From Dehalococcoidia bacterium (lineage in GTDB: Bacteria; Chloroflexota; Dehalococcoidia; Lucifugimonadales; UBA2985), in assembly GCA_015661155.1 (NCBI GenBank), contig JACVQK010000018.1, positions 1 to 36,619 of the forward strand: 36,619 bases of DNA. Direction: 5' to 3'. Position 1 is the stretch's first letter, and every line of letters begins with the position of its first letter. The position numbers and the translations under genes were made by a program. The notes beneath the pieces are model-generated. The model was not told where the DNA came from. It saw only the letters and a program-made list of their open reading frames with translations, and ran no database searches. This document shows positions 8,315-16,195 of this stretch, piece by piece.

Positions 8315-9334
8315 ATGACGGTCCGGGTGTTGGGAATTGAAACCTCCTGCGACGAGACGGCGGCCGGCGTGGTCGCCGACGGCCGGCTGGTCCTGTCAAA
8401 CATCGTCTCCTCTCAGGCCAGTTTCCACGAGCGTTTTGGGGGCGTGGTTCCCGAGGTGGCCGCTAGAAAGCACGTGGAGATGATCACCCTGGTACTGAGA
8501 GAGGCCCTGGACTCGGCAAAGGTGGGGCCTGGAGACCTGGACGCGGTGGCGGTCAGCGCCTGGCACGGGCTCTTCGGCGCCCTCATCATGGGGGTGGCCG
8601 CGGCCAAGGCCCTCGCGCTCGCCTACCGGGTTCCCCTGATTGGCGTACACCACGTTGAGGGACACATGTACGCCAACGTCATCGCCGAACCCGACATCGA
8701 CTTTCCCCACGTGTGCCTGACGGCCTCCGGGGGACACACCATGATCGTCTACGTTCGCAATCATGGCGACTACCAGGTTCTGGGAGAGACCCGGGACGAT
8801 GCCGCCGGCGAGAGCTTCGACAAGATAGCCAAGTTCCTGGGGCTGGGATTCCCAGGAGGCCCCCTCATCGATAGGTTGTCTAAAGCGGGGGATAGCCGTG
8901 CCTTTGCCTTCCCCCGGCCCATGATCCGGGATGAGAGCCTCGATTTCAGCTTCAGCGGTCTGAAGACAGCCGTAACAAACACCCTGAAGCAGTACCTTGC
9001 TGAAGGGCAGCAGTTCAGCACCGCCGACGTGGCCGCCAGCGTGCAGGAGGCCATCGTAGAGGTCCTGGTGAAAAAGGCCGTGTTTGCCGCCAGGAGGAGG
9101 GGCGTGTCCACCATCGCCGTCACCGGAGGCGTAGCCGCCAACACCCGATTGCGTCACCTGATCCGTGAGGTCGCGGAGATGGAGGGTTTCAGGGTCGTGA
9201 TACCCCCCAATGCGCTTTGCACCGACAACGGGGCCATGATCGCCGCCGCGGGGTTTCACAAGCTCATTCGCGGAAAGACCTCCGGACTGGACCTGGCCCC
9301 CCTGGCCAGCGCTCCTCTAAGCGAGGGGTCGTGA
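8315..9334 (+). CDS. tsaD: tRNA N6-threonylcarbamoyltransferase TsaD
   Basis: TsaD (Kae1/YgjD family) transfers the threonylcarbamoyl group to A37 of tRNA. The 339-residue length is standard. Visible motifs are GIETSCDETAAGVV (nucleotide-binding start), ARKHVEMI, the metal-binding HHVEGHMYAN (H-x3-H), ASGGHTMIVYV, GESFDKIAKFLGLGFPGGP, and VTGGVAANTRLR near the C-terminus. The ATG at 8315 lies one base after the tsaB stop. The next gene overlaps its stop as GTGA. Confidence 0.96.
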   Translation: MTVRVLGIETSCDETAAGVVADGRLVLSNIVSSQASFHERFGGVVPEVAARKHVEMITLVLREALDSAKVGPGDLDAVAVSAWHGLFGALIMGVAAAKALALAYRVPLIGVHHVEGHMYANVIAEPDIDFPHVCLTASGGHTMIVYVRNHGDYQVLGETRDDAAGESFDKIAKFLGLGFPGGPLIDRLSKAGDSRAFAFPRPMIRDESLDFSFSGLKTAVTNTLKQYLAEGQQFSTADVAASVQEAIVEVLVKKAVFAARRRGVSTIAVTGGVAANTRLRHLIREVAEMEGFRVVIPPNALCTDNGAMIAAAGFHKLIRGKTSGLDLAPLASAPLSEGS

Positions 9335-9987
9335 ACCTGGACAAGCTGGTGGTGCAGGTCGATGGAGACAACCCAGATACCAGGGTCATCTCCCAGGCTG
9401 CTGGCCTGATACGGGATGGGGCGGTGCTGGTGCTGCCGACGGATACGTGCTACATCTTCGCGGCCAACGCCCTGGACCCGGTGGCCGTGGGGAAGGTCTT
9501 CGCCATCAAGAAGCGGCCCCTGGGCCAGCCAATCCACATGGCAGTGGGAGACCTGGACATGGCGGAGGAGTACGGGGAGCTTAACCAGGCGGCAAGGCTG
9601 CTGGCATCGAGGTTCCTGCCGGGGCCGCTAACCCTGGTGCTGCCCAGGAGACGGAGCATCCCCGACGTTCTGGTGGGAGGTGGGGCGACAGTGGGCATCC
9701 GGATTCCAGACAACCGGGTCCTGCTGGAGGTCGTCATGGTGGCGGGCCTGCCGGTTACCGCGACCAGCGCCAACATCAGCGGCCTCCCCACCCCGTACAC
9801 CGTCGCGGAGGTTCTGGAGCAGCTGGGGCCGCAAGAGACAAGGCTAGCCCTCGCGCTTGACCAGGGACCTTTACCTGAGGTCAGCACGTCAACCATCATT
9901 GACCTCTCCTCTTCAGAGCCGCGCATCCTGCGGGAGGGGCCAATTCCGGGAGCCGTGCTGCTCAGGGCTCTGGGTGTGCGGGAGTAG
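9331..9987 (+). CDS. tsaC: L-threonylcarbamoyladenylate synthase (TsaC/Sua5/YrdC family)
   Basis: The enzyme makes threonylcarbamoyl-AMP from threonine, bicarbonate and ATP, the first step of t6A synthesis. The 218-residue protein has the YrdC fold with VLVLPTDTCYIFAANALD, the KRPLGQPIHMAV substrate loop, PGPLTLVLPRR, VGIRIPDN and VTATSANISGLPTP. The C-terminal Sua5 domain is absent, so it is the short TsaC type. Translation starts at GTG 9331, which overlaps the tsaD stop as GTGA. The fourth t6A factor TsaE is not in the window. The TAG stop is the first triplet of a repeat element. Confidence 0.93.
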   Translation: MNLDKLVVQVDGDNPDTRVISQAAGLIRDGAVLVLPTDTCYIFAANALDPVAVGKVFAIKKRPLGQPIHMAVGDLDMAEEYGELNQAARLLASRFLPGPLTLVLPRRRSIPDVLVGGGATVGIRIPDNRVLLEVVMVAGLPVTATSANISGLPTPYTVAEVLEQLGPQETRLALALDQGPLPEVSTSTIIDLSSSEPRILREGPIPGAVLLRALGVRE

Positions 9988-10232
9988 CAACTGTTCGGAG
10001 AAAACCCTCACCCCCCTGTGTCCCCCTCTCCCTTGCCAAGGGAGAGGGGGAGGAAACAAGAATCTGGGGGACACCCCCAGACCCCCGTCAGAAGGGGCCT
10101 TGCCCCCTCTGCACTCCCCCAGAATGGGCTTAGCCCAGACCCACACCTCACGAACCGTAGAACACGGTCAGGGCCAACACAGCGACAGTTGAGTGTGGGT
10201 GCAGGGCTCGCCCTGCCTGACTCGGCCAGCTA
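9985..10232. repeat. Full-length composite R1-R2 miniature element between convergent genes
   Basis: The stretch between tsaC (plus) and the small membrane gene (minus) is entirely repeat. It starts TAGCAACTGTTCGG, then a hairpin CCCCCTCTCCCTTG facing CAAGGGAGAGGGGG, a second perfect palindrome TCTGGGGGACACCCCCAGA, a third hairpin (AAGGGG/CCCCTCT), then R2 in reverse, ending GGCTCGCCCTGCCTGA. Both boundary TAG triplets are the stops of the flanking genes. The stacked hairpins could act as a bidirectional terminator. Confidence 0.65.
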
Positions 10233-10580
10233 TCGCACAGGGCGTTGCATCAACTCGTTCCACTGCTCCACCCAGGAGAGGTCCTCCGGCGATGGGGCCA
10301 GCTCCCCCTGGAGCGACGGCTGCCGAAGAAGCGACCTCTCTATGGGGCCACCCGCCGCAATGAGGGTGAGACCAACCACGACGAGAGCGACAAAAGCCAC
10401 CAGGAGACCCCATCCGGTGTGGGTAGAAGCACCGCTGTACATCAAAGCCAGGGAGGCGATACCCCATAGCGCCACGGCGGCTCCCAGTATGCCCCATCCC
10501 ACCTTTTCCAGGAAGGCCGTCCCCTTCTTTCTGGACACAGCGACCCCTTCCGGCAACTGACCCCTGTGTTGAACTACCAT
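10230..10580 (-). CDS. Small two-helix membrane protein of unknown function
   Basis: This 116-residue protein has two hydrophobic helices (about 27-49 and 57-79). A basic N-terminal tail (SRKKG) suggests a cytoplasmic N-terminus, and an acidic Trp-containing tail follows (DLSWVEQWNELM). A strong GGGGAGGTGA site precedes its ATG. It is downstream of the nrfD-like gene on the same strand with a gap of about 100 bases, so it may be the last gene of the respiratory operon. I recognise no family. Confidence 0.6.
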   Translation of the reverse strand: MVVQHRGQLPEGVAVSRKKGTAFLEKVGWGILGAAVALWGIASLALMYSGASTHTGWGLLVAFVALVVVGLTLIAAGGPIERSLLRQPSLQGELAPSPEDLSWVEQWNELMQRPVR

Positions 10581-10683
10581 GGCTTCACCTCCCCATCTGG
10601 AGACCTACCCTAATAGTCGGCGAAACTCAAGAGCGGGGCTATGCTCCAAAGGATACCCTGGCGATACATAGAGCGGTTCAATT

Positions 10684-11916
10684 TCACCTGCCAAAGCGGA
10701 CTCCTTGCCGGGCAAGGCCACCCCTTCTAACTCCGGGGATTGCCCTGAACGCTGGGCGCTCCTCCTCGGGAGCGACCTCCACCAGCCACGGGGGGAGCAG
10801 GTAGAGGGACACCCCAAGGATGGCAAAGGGAAGGGCTAGCAGCACTGCGCTTATCAGTAGACCCTCCATCCCCAGCAGGGGTGGGATGTAGCTGGTGAAC
10901 CCTCGGAGACTCTTGGACAGCAGCTGCCCACCAATGATGACGTTCCACCGCATGGCGAGAACGCCCACCAACACCAGGAAGCCGCTGAGGGACGCCAGGG
11001 TCGAGCTGAGACGCCCCTTCAGCCCGCGGGCCGCCATCACCCCCAGGACAACCAGAGGGAGAAGGGTGCCCATGCCCAACTGGATACCCAGGTATGACAC
11101 GGGTATCACCCTGGTGATGAGCTGAGAGATCATCTCCCAGCTCTCCTCTCCCTCGTAGGCCATGCTCACCACCTCCAGGGCCTCCAGGGTCAGGTCCAGG
11201 GCAAGGAAGCCGAGGAGCCAGCGCGACAGGGAAATGACGGTCGGGTGATCCACACCCTTTCCCCTCAGAATACTCAAGAGGGTGTAGAGAACCATGATGA
11301 GGGCGATGCCTGAGACGATGGCAGACAGGAGGAAGATGACCGGCATCAGGGGCGTAGACCACCAGGCCATGGCCTTGACAGCCCCGAAGATGAAGCCAAC
11401 GTACCCGTGCAGCACCATGGCTCCCGGGATGCCCAGCAGGGCGAGCACACGGATGACTCTCTCATTGGCGGCAAAAGACTCCTCGGAGGGGTTTTCAATC
11501 CCCAGAAGCAGGGCCAAATACAGCCACCTCAGTACGCCCTTGCTGGATTTCGCATAACTGACCATGTCCCTGCGGAAGACCAGCAGGACCTCGGCGATGA
11601 CCAGGACCAGGTAGCCGAACCAGATGAATCCAAAGGCGGCCATGGCCGACGTGAGATTGGGAGTGAACAGCATGTTTACGGCTGCCCTCTCCGGGTGCCC
11701 GGCGTGGAAGAGCAGGGGAAGGGGAGCTACCATGAGGAAGGCCAGACTGGCTATCAGGGAGAACCGGGCCACTGGCCTGAGGCTCCGAATGCCGAAGACG
11801 TGGTACAGGGAGGAGATCACAAAGGCCCCGGCCACCAGCCCTGTGATGTAGGTATAGATGACGATGTTCACAGACCACGCTACCTCTGCCTCGTTGGGAT
11901 ATATGAATCCTTCCAT
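10684..11916 (-). CDS. nrfD: NrfD/PsrC-type integral membrane quinol-binding subunit
   Basis: The 410-residue protein has about nine to ten membrane helices and features of the NrfD/HybB/PsrC group: an N-terminal helix after EVAWSVNIVIYTYITGLVAG, a conserved FHAGHPERAANML-like loop, and RWNVIIGGQ near helix 8. Such subunits exchange electrons between menaquinol and a periplasmic iron-sulfur partner. The partner gene lies six bases upstream, so the two make an NrfC/NrfD pair. No molybdopterin catalytic subunit is present, so the partner chain probably passes electrons to the multiheme cytochromes. Confidence 0.87.
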   Translation of the reverse strand: MEGFIYPNEAEVAWSVNIVIYTYITGLVAGAFVISSLYHVFGIRSLRPVARFSLIASLAFLMVAPLPLLFHAGHPERAAVNMLFTPNLTSAMAAFGFIWFGYLVLVIAEVLLVFRRDMVSYAKSSKGVLRWLYLALLLGIENPSEESFAANERVIRVLALLGIPGAMVLHGYVGFIFGAVKAMAWWSTPLMPVIFLLSAIVSGIALIMVLYTLLSILRGKGVDHPTVISLSRWLLGFLALDLTLEALEVVSMAYEGEESWEMISQLITRVIPVSYLGIQLGMGTLLPLVVLGVMAARGLKGRLSSTLASLSGFLVLVGVLAMRWNVIIGGQLLSKSLRGFTSYIPPLLGMEGLLISAVLLALPFAILGVSLYLLPPWLVEVAPEEERPAFRAIPGVRRGGLARQGVRFGR

Positions 11917-11922
11917 TGCTTT

Positions 11923-12741
11923 TCACCTCACCTCTGTATCTATGCCCAGGTAGTAGACCCTGGGCTTGGTTCCCAGGGCTGGCTTGAGCACTGCCGGAGG
12001 GTGGTCCCGAAGGGCCACCGCCACCGGGCTCTCCGGGTCGTGCAGGTCCCCAAAGAGCCTTGCACCCACGGGACAGACCTCCACACACGCAGGCCGAAGG
12101 CCCTTGGTGATGCGGTGGTAGCACCAGGTGCACTTGTCTACCACTTTGGAATACCCCATGGGGGTTACGCCGCCACTGGGAACCAGATACCTCGCTCCGT
12201 AGGGGCAGGCCTGGATGCAGTACCGGCAGCCGATGCAGTGCTCCTGGTCGACCAGCACCACCCCATCCTCTGTCTTGTAGGTAGCGCCCACCGGACACAC
12301 CTGAACGCAGGGCGGGTTTTCACACTGGTTGCACAGCTTGGGCACGAAGTGCGATTTGTCTATATCCAACCCCGCGTACTTGAGGTTCGCCGGTGCGTTG
12401 GCAAAGCCCTCGATGCCAGCCTCCGGCGAGTCCACAAACACCTCGCCCTCTTCCGTGTACACGTACCGTTCAACCCATGTGCGGTTGTACTCCGGCTCCA
12501 TGACCACGTTGTTCTCCCGCTTGCACGCCTGGACGCACAGGCCGCAGCCAATGCACCTGCTCGCATCCACAACAAAGCCCCAGTGGCGCTCCCCTCCGCC
12601 ACCGTCAGCCAGGTCAATGGTGGGAGCGGCACTGGCGCGCCTGAGATACAGCCCTGGGGCCTTGAGCAGGGCCGGCAGAACTGCCAGACCCAGGACGCCC
12701 CCCAGGACACCCTTGATAAAACCCCGTCTGGTGAAATCCAT
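11923..12741 (-). CDS. TAT-exported 4x[4Fe-4S] ferredoxin subunit (NrfC/PsrB/HybA type)
   Basis: The 272-residue protein begins with a twin-arginine signal (TRRGFIKGVLGG and a hydrophobic stretch to about residue 40), so it should be folded before export. Four cysteine clusters follow: CIGCGLCVQAC, CNQCENPPCVQVC, CIGCRYCIQAC and CTWC...CVEVC. This is the arrangement of four cubanes in NrfC/DmsB/PsrB proteins. It would sit on the outer face with the NrfD subunit encoded next. The ATG at 12741 has AGGAGAAGGAAG upstream. The same frame stays open further upstream inside the cytochrome gene, but that stretch is not protein-like. Confidence 0.92.
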   Translation of the reverse strand: MDFTRRGFIKGVLGGVLGLAVLPALLKAPGLYLRRASAAPTIDLADGGGGERHWGFVVDASRCIGCGLCVQACKRENNVVMEPEYNRTWVERYVYTEEGEVFVDSPEAGIEGFANAPANLKYAGLDIDKSHFVPKLCNQCENPPCVQVCPVGATYKTEDGVVLVDQEHCIGCRYCIQACPYGARYLVPSGGVTPMGYSKVVDKCTWCYHRITKGLRPACVEVCPVGARLFGDLHDPESPVAVALRDHPPAVLKPALGTKPRVYYLGIDTEVR

Positions 12742-12752
12742 GCTTCCTTCTC

Positions 12753-13529
12753 CTACTGCTGATTGTGGCAGGCGAGGCATACTTCCTTGGTACGGCCGGC
12801 GTGATCCGCTGGGAAGGGCTTGAACCCCGTCAGCCCGTGGCACGCCGTGCACTCGGAGCGCCCCTCCAGGGAGTGGGGAATGATGGGCGGGCCGGCCGGC
12901 TGGGTCGGCTCGACTGATGGGCCGGTTGGTGTGGAAATTGGAGATACATACCCCGGGGATTGGTGACACGTGAGGCATACTCCACTGGTGCGGCCGGCGT
13001 GGTCTTCTGGGAAGGGCTTGACCCCTGTCGCTCCGTGGCACACCGTGCACCACCCTTCGCGTCCCTCCAGGGAGTGGGGAACGGTGGGAGGGCCAGCCAG
13101 GCTGGGTTGATGAGGATTGTGGCAGGCAGTACAGGCAATGGGGCCGGCGTGCTCTTCCACATTCACCTGGGGCTGGGAGACGGGCCTTGAGGCAAGGGCG
13201 GCGTGGCAGCGGATACACAGCTCGGCAGGCTCCTCTATGGCCAGGCTGACGCCCGAGCTCAGGTGGCTCTCGGCTGGGCCGTGGCAAGACTCGCAGCTCA
13301 CATTCTGATGGGCAGCCTTCTGCCAGGTCTCCACCCGCTCTCCGTGGCAACTGGCGCACTCCCTATCGACATCCGCGTACTGGAGGGGCTTGGAAGCCCA
13401 CAACTCTACGTTCTGCGAGCGGTCGGTATCGAACAGACCCAAGTAAGCCGGCCCGGCTACCCACTTGGCTACTAAGAAGAGCGCTATCACTGCAACCAGC
13501 ACTCCCAGTGCTCTGACCGGATACCCCAT
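12753..13529 (-). CDS. Octaheme c-type cytochrome
   Basis: The 258-residue protein has an N-terminal membrane anchor or signal (about residues 5-25) and eight CxxCH motifs (CASCH, CESCH, CIRCH, CTACH, CTVCH, CLTCH, CTACH, CLACH). The last four lie in two copies of a module: PHSLEGR, CTxCHG, PFPxDHAGRT, CLxCH, joined by Pro/Thr linkers. The same module ends the 14-heme cytochrome upstream, so it was duplicated between genes. It probably carries electrons outside the cytoplasmic membrane for the NrfC/NrfD pair. None of the sites has the unusual heme motif of MccA sulfite reductase or a CxxCK active site, so I would not call it a reductase. Confidence 0.88.
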   Translation of the reverse strand: MGYPVRALGVLVAVIALFLVAKWVAGPAYLGLFDTDRSQNVELWASKPLQYADVDRECASCHGERVETWQKAAHQNVSCESCHGPAESHLSSGVSLAIEEPAELCIRCHAALASRPVSQPQVNVEEHAGPIACTACHNPHQPSLAGPPTVPHSLEGREGWCTVCHGATGVKPFPEDHAGRTSGVCLTCHQSPGYVSPISTPTGPSVEPTQPAGPPIIPHSLEGRSECTACHGLTGFKPFPADHAGRTKEVCLACHNQQ

Positions 13530-13639
13530 GGTTCCCCTCTCTCCTTATGAGAAGGACGCTACCTGCCTGAGAGACGACATGAGCCTCCCTCAAAGCGACG
13601 GCAGATGGCCCATTCTGCTTCTGGACTGTGCTTGATCCC

Positions 13640-14803
13640 CTACTGCTTGTGACACGCGAGGCATGTTTCGCTGGTGCGGCCAGCGTGGTCCGCCGGGAAA
13701 GGCCTGAACCCTCCCGCTCCATGGCACAACGTGCACTCGGAGCGTCCCTCCAGGGAGTGGGGAATGGGGGGAGGGCCAGCCGGCTGGGCGGTCCCTCCCG
13801 ACGGAGGGGTTGGTGCTATGTCCAGGGGTGCTGGAGTATAGGCCGTCCCGGTAAAGCTGTGGCAGAGGGCACATGCCGTTCCCACGTTGTGCTCGACCCT
13901 ATCGACGTGGCAGGTGACGCAGGTGCTCCGGGTCTCCATCTTCCACTCGTGAGGCTGGTGACAGGTCTGGCACGTGACGGCGGCGTGAACCGTTACTGCG
14001 TGCAACCCCTGAGTGGGGGCTTCGGCATGGCAGGAGAGGCAGTCCACCGTCGGTTTCGCCTGCACATGGGGCTGGTGGCACTGCCAGCAGGTGAACTGCA
14101 TGGGAGCGTTCTTGGGCCAGGTGACCACCTGTCCGGTCATGGCCTGATGGCATTCAAGGCAGCCCTTTCGAGTGGGGAGGAGCGGGTGCTCTTCTCGGTC
14201 AGGGTCGGGGACAACCTGCTGAACCTCCTCGGCCAGGTACTCGTGGCAGGTGGTGCAGTGCATCTCCGCCATTCCGCTGACCGCGATGGGTTTGTCCTCG
14301 TGGCACAGGACGCAGATGGTTCCTGGGGGCGTAAAGCGGTGCACGGTTACCCCGTGGCACTTGACACAGGCGATGTTCTCCTGCTCAGCGTGCACCACGT
14401 GGCCCGCGGTGGCGGCCACCTGCACCCACCTGGGGTTGCCGCTCTCGTGACACTTCTCGCAGGACTCGTCCTTGACGCGGGCGTGTTTGCCAACATCGTC
14501 TGGGCTTGAGAGGGAGAACTTTATCAGCAACATCGCATCGTCTATCACGTCGGACTCGTGGCAGGAGTGGCAGCCGACGCTTCTGTGCTCGCTGGTCTGC
14601 CAGCGGTCCCAGGCCTTCTCCATGGTGTGGCAGGCCCGGCAGAAATTGGGGTCGTCTTCCATGTAGCTGTAGGCGGATATGGCCTTGTAGGTGCCGAAGG
14701 AGACCAGGACCAGGAGCAAGAGGACGGCCGGTATGATTATCTTCTTGGGAAGACGACGAACCCAGGTGACAAAGCTTCGTATCTTGGAGATGGCCCTTCT
14801 CAT
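13640..14803 (-). CDS. Membrane-anchored 14-heme c-type cytochrome (NapC/NirT-like N-terminus)
   Basis: The 387-residue protein has a basic N-terminus and one membrane helix (about 23-42), then FCRACHTMEKAWDRWQTSEH as in NapC/NirT quinol dehydrogenases. I count 14 CxxCH sites across the protein. The last two are in the PHSLEGR/DHAGRT module shared with the octaheme protein. Many extra His residues could serve as axial ligands. It is likely a periplasmic or cell-surface electron wire in the same operon as the NrfC/NrfD pair. Final acceptor unknown. Confidence 0.88.
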   Translation of the reverse strand: MRRAISKIRSFVTWVRRLPKKIIIPAVLLLLVLVSFGTYKAISAYSYMEDDPNFCRACHTMEKAWDRWQTSEHRSVGCHSCHESDVIDDAMLLIKFSLSSPDDVGKHARVKDESCEKCHESGNPRWVQVAATAGHVVHAEQENIACVKCHGVTVHRFTPPGTICVLCHEDKPIAVSGMAEMHCTTCHEYLAEEVQQVVPDPDREEHPLLPTRKGCLECHQAMTGQVVTWPKNAPMQFTCWQCHQPHVQAKPTVDCLSCHAEAPTQGLHAVTVHAAVTCQTCHQPHEWKMETRSTCVTCHVDRVEHNVGTACALCHSFTGTAYTPAPLDIAPTPPSGGTAQPAGPPPIPHSLEGRSECTLCHGAGGFRPFPADHAGRTSETCLACHKQ

Positions 14804-14852
14804 TGTCTACGGTCTCCGTTCTCCCTTGGGTTCGTCATCTTCCTCAGCCTTC

Positions 14853-15608
14853 TTACTCTTTCTTCTGCAAATCCTGGACCCACTTGAAAATGTCCAGGGG
14901 CAGGGGAATGATGGTAGTTGTCCGCTCGCTGGACATCTCCACCAGGGTCTGAAGGTAGCGCAGCTGGAGGGCTATGGGATGCTGGCCGATGACGTCGGCC
15001 GCCAGGGCCAGGGTCTCCGCTGCCTGAAACTCTCCTTGAGCATGGATGACCTTGGCGCGCCTCTCCCTCTCCGCCTCGGCCTGCCGGGCCATGGAGCGCT
15101 GCAGCTGCTCGGGGAGGAGGACATCTTTCACCTCGGCCACGGTAACCAGGACTCCCCACGGCTTTTCGGTCTGCTCGTCGATGATCCTGCGCAGCTTGGT
15201 GTTGATCTCATCCCTGTGCGCCAGCACCTCGTCCAGATCAGACTGCCCCAGGACGCTTCGCAGGGTGGTCAGGGCAATCTGGACGGTAGCCAGGCTGTAG
15301 TCCTCCACCTGAATTACGGCCACCACGGGGTCCTGCACTCTGAAGTACACCACCGCATCCACCCGGATGGTCACGTTGTCCTTGGTGATTACCTCCTGAG
15401 GCTCCAAAACCACGGTCACTATTCTCATGTCGACCCTGATCATGCGGTCGACCCAGGGAATAATCACCCGGAAACCGGGCTCCCTGATTCCCTCCAGCTT
15501 ACCGAACCTGAGCACCACCCCCCGCTCCCACTGTCTCAGTATCCTGACGCTCAGGACTAACAGCACCGCCAGCACTACCACCGCGAGGGGAACTAACAAG
15601 ATTTCCAT
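14853..15608 (-). CDS. Slipin/stomatin-family SPFH membrane protein
   Basis: The 251-residue protein has an N-terminal membrane hairpin (about 3-25), then QWERGVVLRFGKLEGIREPGF and an SPFH domain with DNVTIRVDAVVYFRVQDP. A coiled coil rich in AEAERERRAKVI and a hydrophobic tail follow. Slipins scaffold membrane microdomains and often pair with an NfeD protease-linked protein, which is not seen here. It is 49 bases upstream of the 14-heme cytochrome gene on the same strand and may be the first gene of the respiratory operon. Confidence 0.9.
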   Translation of the reverse strand: MEILLVPLAVVVLAVLLVLSVRILRQWERGVVLRFGKLEGIREPGFRVIIPWVDRMIRVDMRIVTVVLEPQEVITKDNVTIRVDAVVYFRVQDPVVAVIQVEDYSLATVQIALTTLRSVLGQSDLDEVLAHRDEINTKLRRIIDEQTEKPWGVLVTVAEVKDVLLPEQLQRSMARQAEAERERRAKVIHAQGEFQAAETLALAADVIGQHPIALQLRYLQTLVEMSSERTTTIIPLPLDIFKWVQDLQKKE

Positions 15609-15639
15609 TCTTAACCTCCTTCTGCAAATACCTGATACT

Positions 15640-15881
15640 TACTCACCTATCTTGTGCCTGGGCCATCCCCTCCCCATTCTATACCTCTCGCGCTGGACAT
15701 GCCCACCTCCAGGCCCCAGGAACAGACATCCGGCTTATCTATGGCGAGTTTCGTCTCTGCCACCACTGTAGTCTACGAGACACCGGAGACCAATCCGCCA
15801 AAGGATATATCGAGGAGGTAGTATGGATACGGCCTAGCCATGCCCTTTGGACATTCGGAGTGCAGGTATCCCGGGATGGCT
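15640..15881 (+). pseudogene. Possible gene remnant without start codon
   Basis: A plus-strand frame from about 15640 to the TGA at 15879-15881 reads with balanced composition (for example IRLIYGEFRLCHHC and GYIEEVVWIRPSHALW). It has no ATG, GTG or TTG at a usable place. It may be the tail of a decayed gene or chance. It lies in the 587-base gap between slipin and the regulator gene. The rest of that gap is an R3 element and an R2 end. Confidence 0.25.
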
Positions 15882-15975
15882 GGGTACTCATGTCCCTCTG
15901 ATTTCCAGGGAAGAGGCCCGGGTGAAACGCGGCTTCACCGCTGGCAGAAGCAGCGGGTGAGAGGGGGTGGAGAGC

Positions 15976-16136
15976 TAGTACTCGATTGCGAAATAACGCG
16001 GTATGAAAAGCCGCTCATGGTGAGCTTGTCGAACCATATGAGCGGAAGAAAAGGCCCGCTCATGTCCTTCGACAGGCTCAGGATGAGCGGGCTTGTTGCA
16101 AACCTCGTGCACGCGAACTTGCGCAACCAGGCACTA
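15976..16136 (+). repeat. R3 miniature element with TA flanks
   Basis: The element runs from CTAGTACTCGATTGCG to CGCAACCAGGCACTAG. The core has two hairpins: CCGCTCATGGTGAGC facing CATATGAGCGG, and CCCGCTCATGTCCTTCGACA facing GGATGAGCGGG. Both ends sit in CTAG, with TA at 15976-15977 and 16135-16136. It closely matches the copy at 22333-22497. A short R2 end (GGTGCAGGGCTCGCCCTGCC) lies at 16170-16190, next to the regulator stop. Confidence 0.65.
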
Positions 16137-16195
16137 GTGTCGCGTCAGGCTATTGGAGCAACATGCGGGGGTGCAGGGCTCGCCCTGCCCCTGCC

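Noticed and set aside
12742-13359. Long in-frame extension upstream of the ferredoxin gene
   Set aside because: It is the octaheme cytochrome gene read in another frame. The TAT signal and ribosome site fix the start at 12741.
12753-14803. MccA-type sulfite reductase or NrfA nitrite reductase
   Set aside because: All sites are ordinary CxxCH. I see no CxxCK and no long CX15CH heme site.
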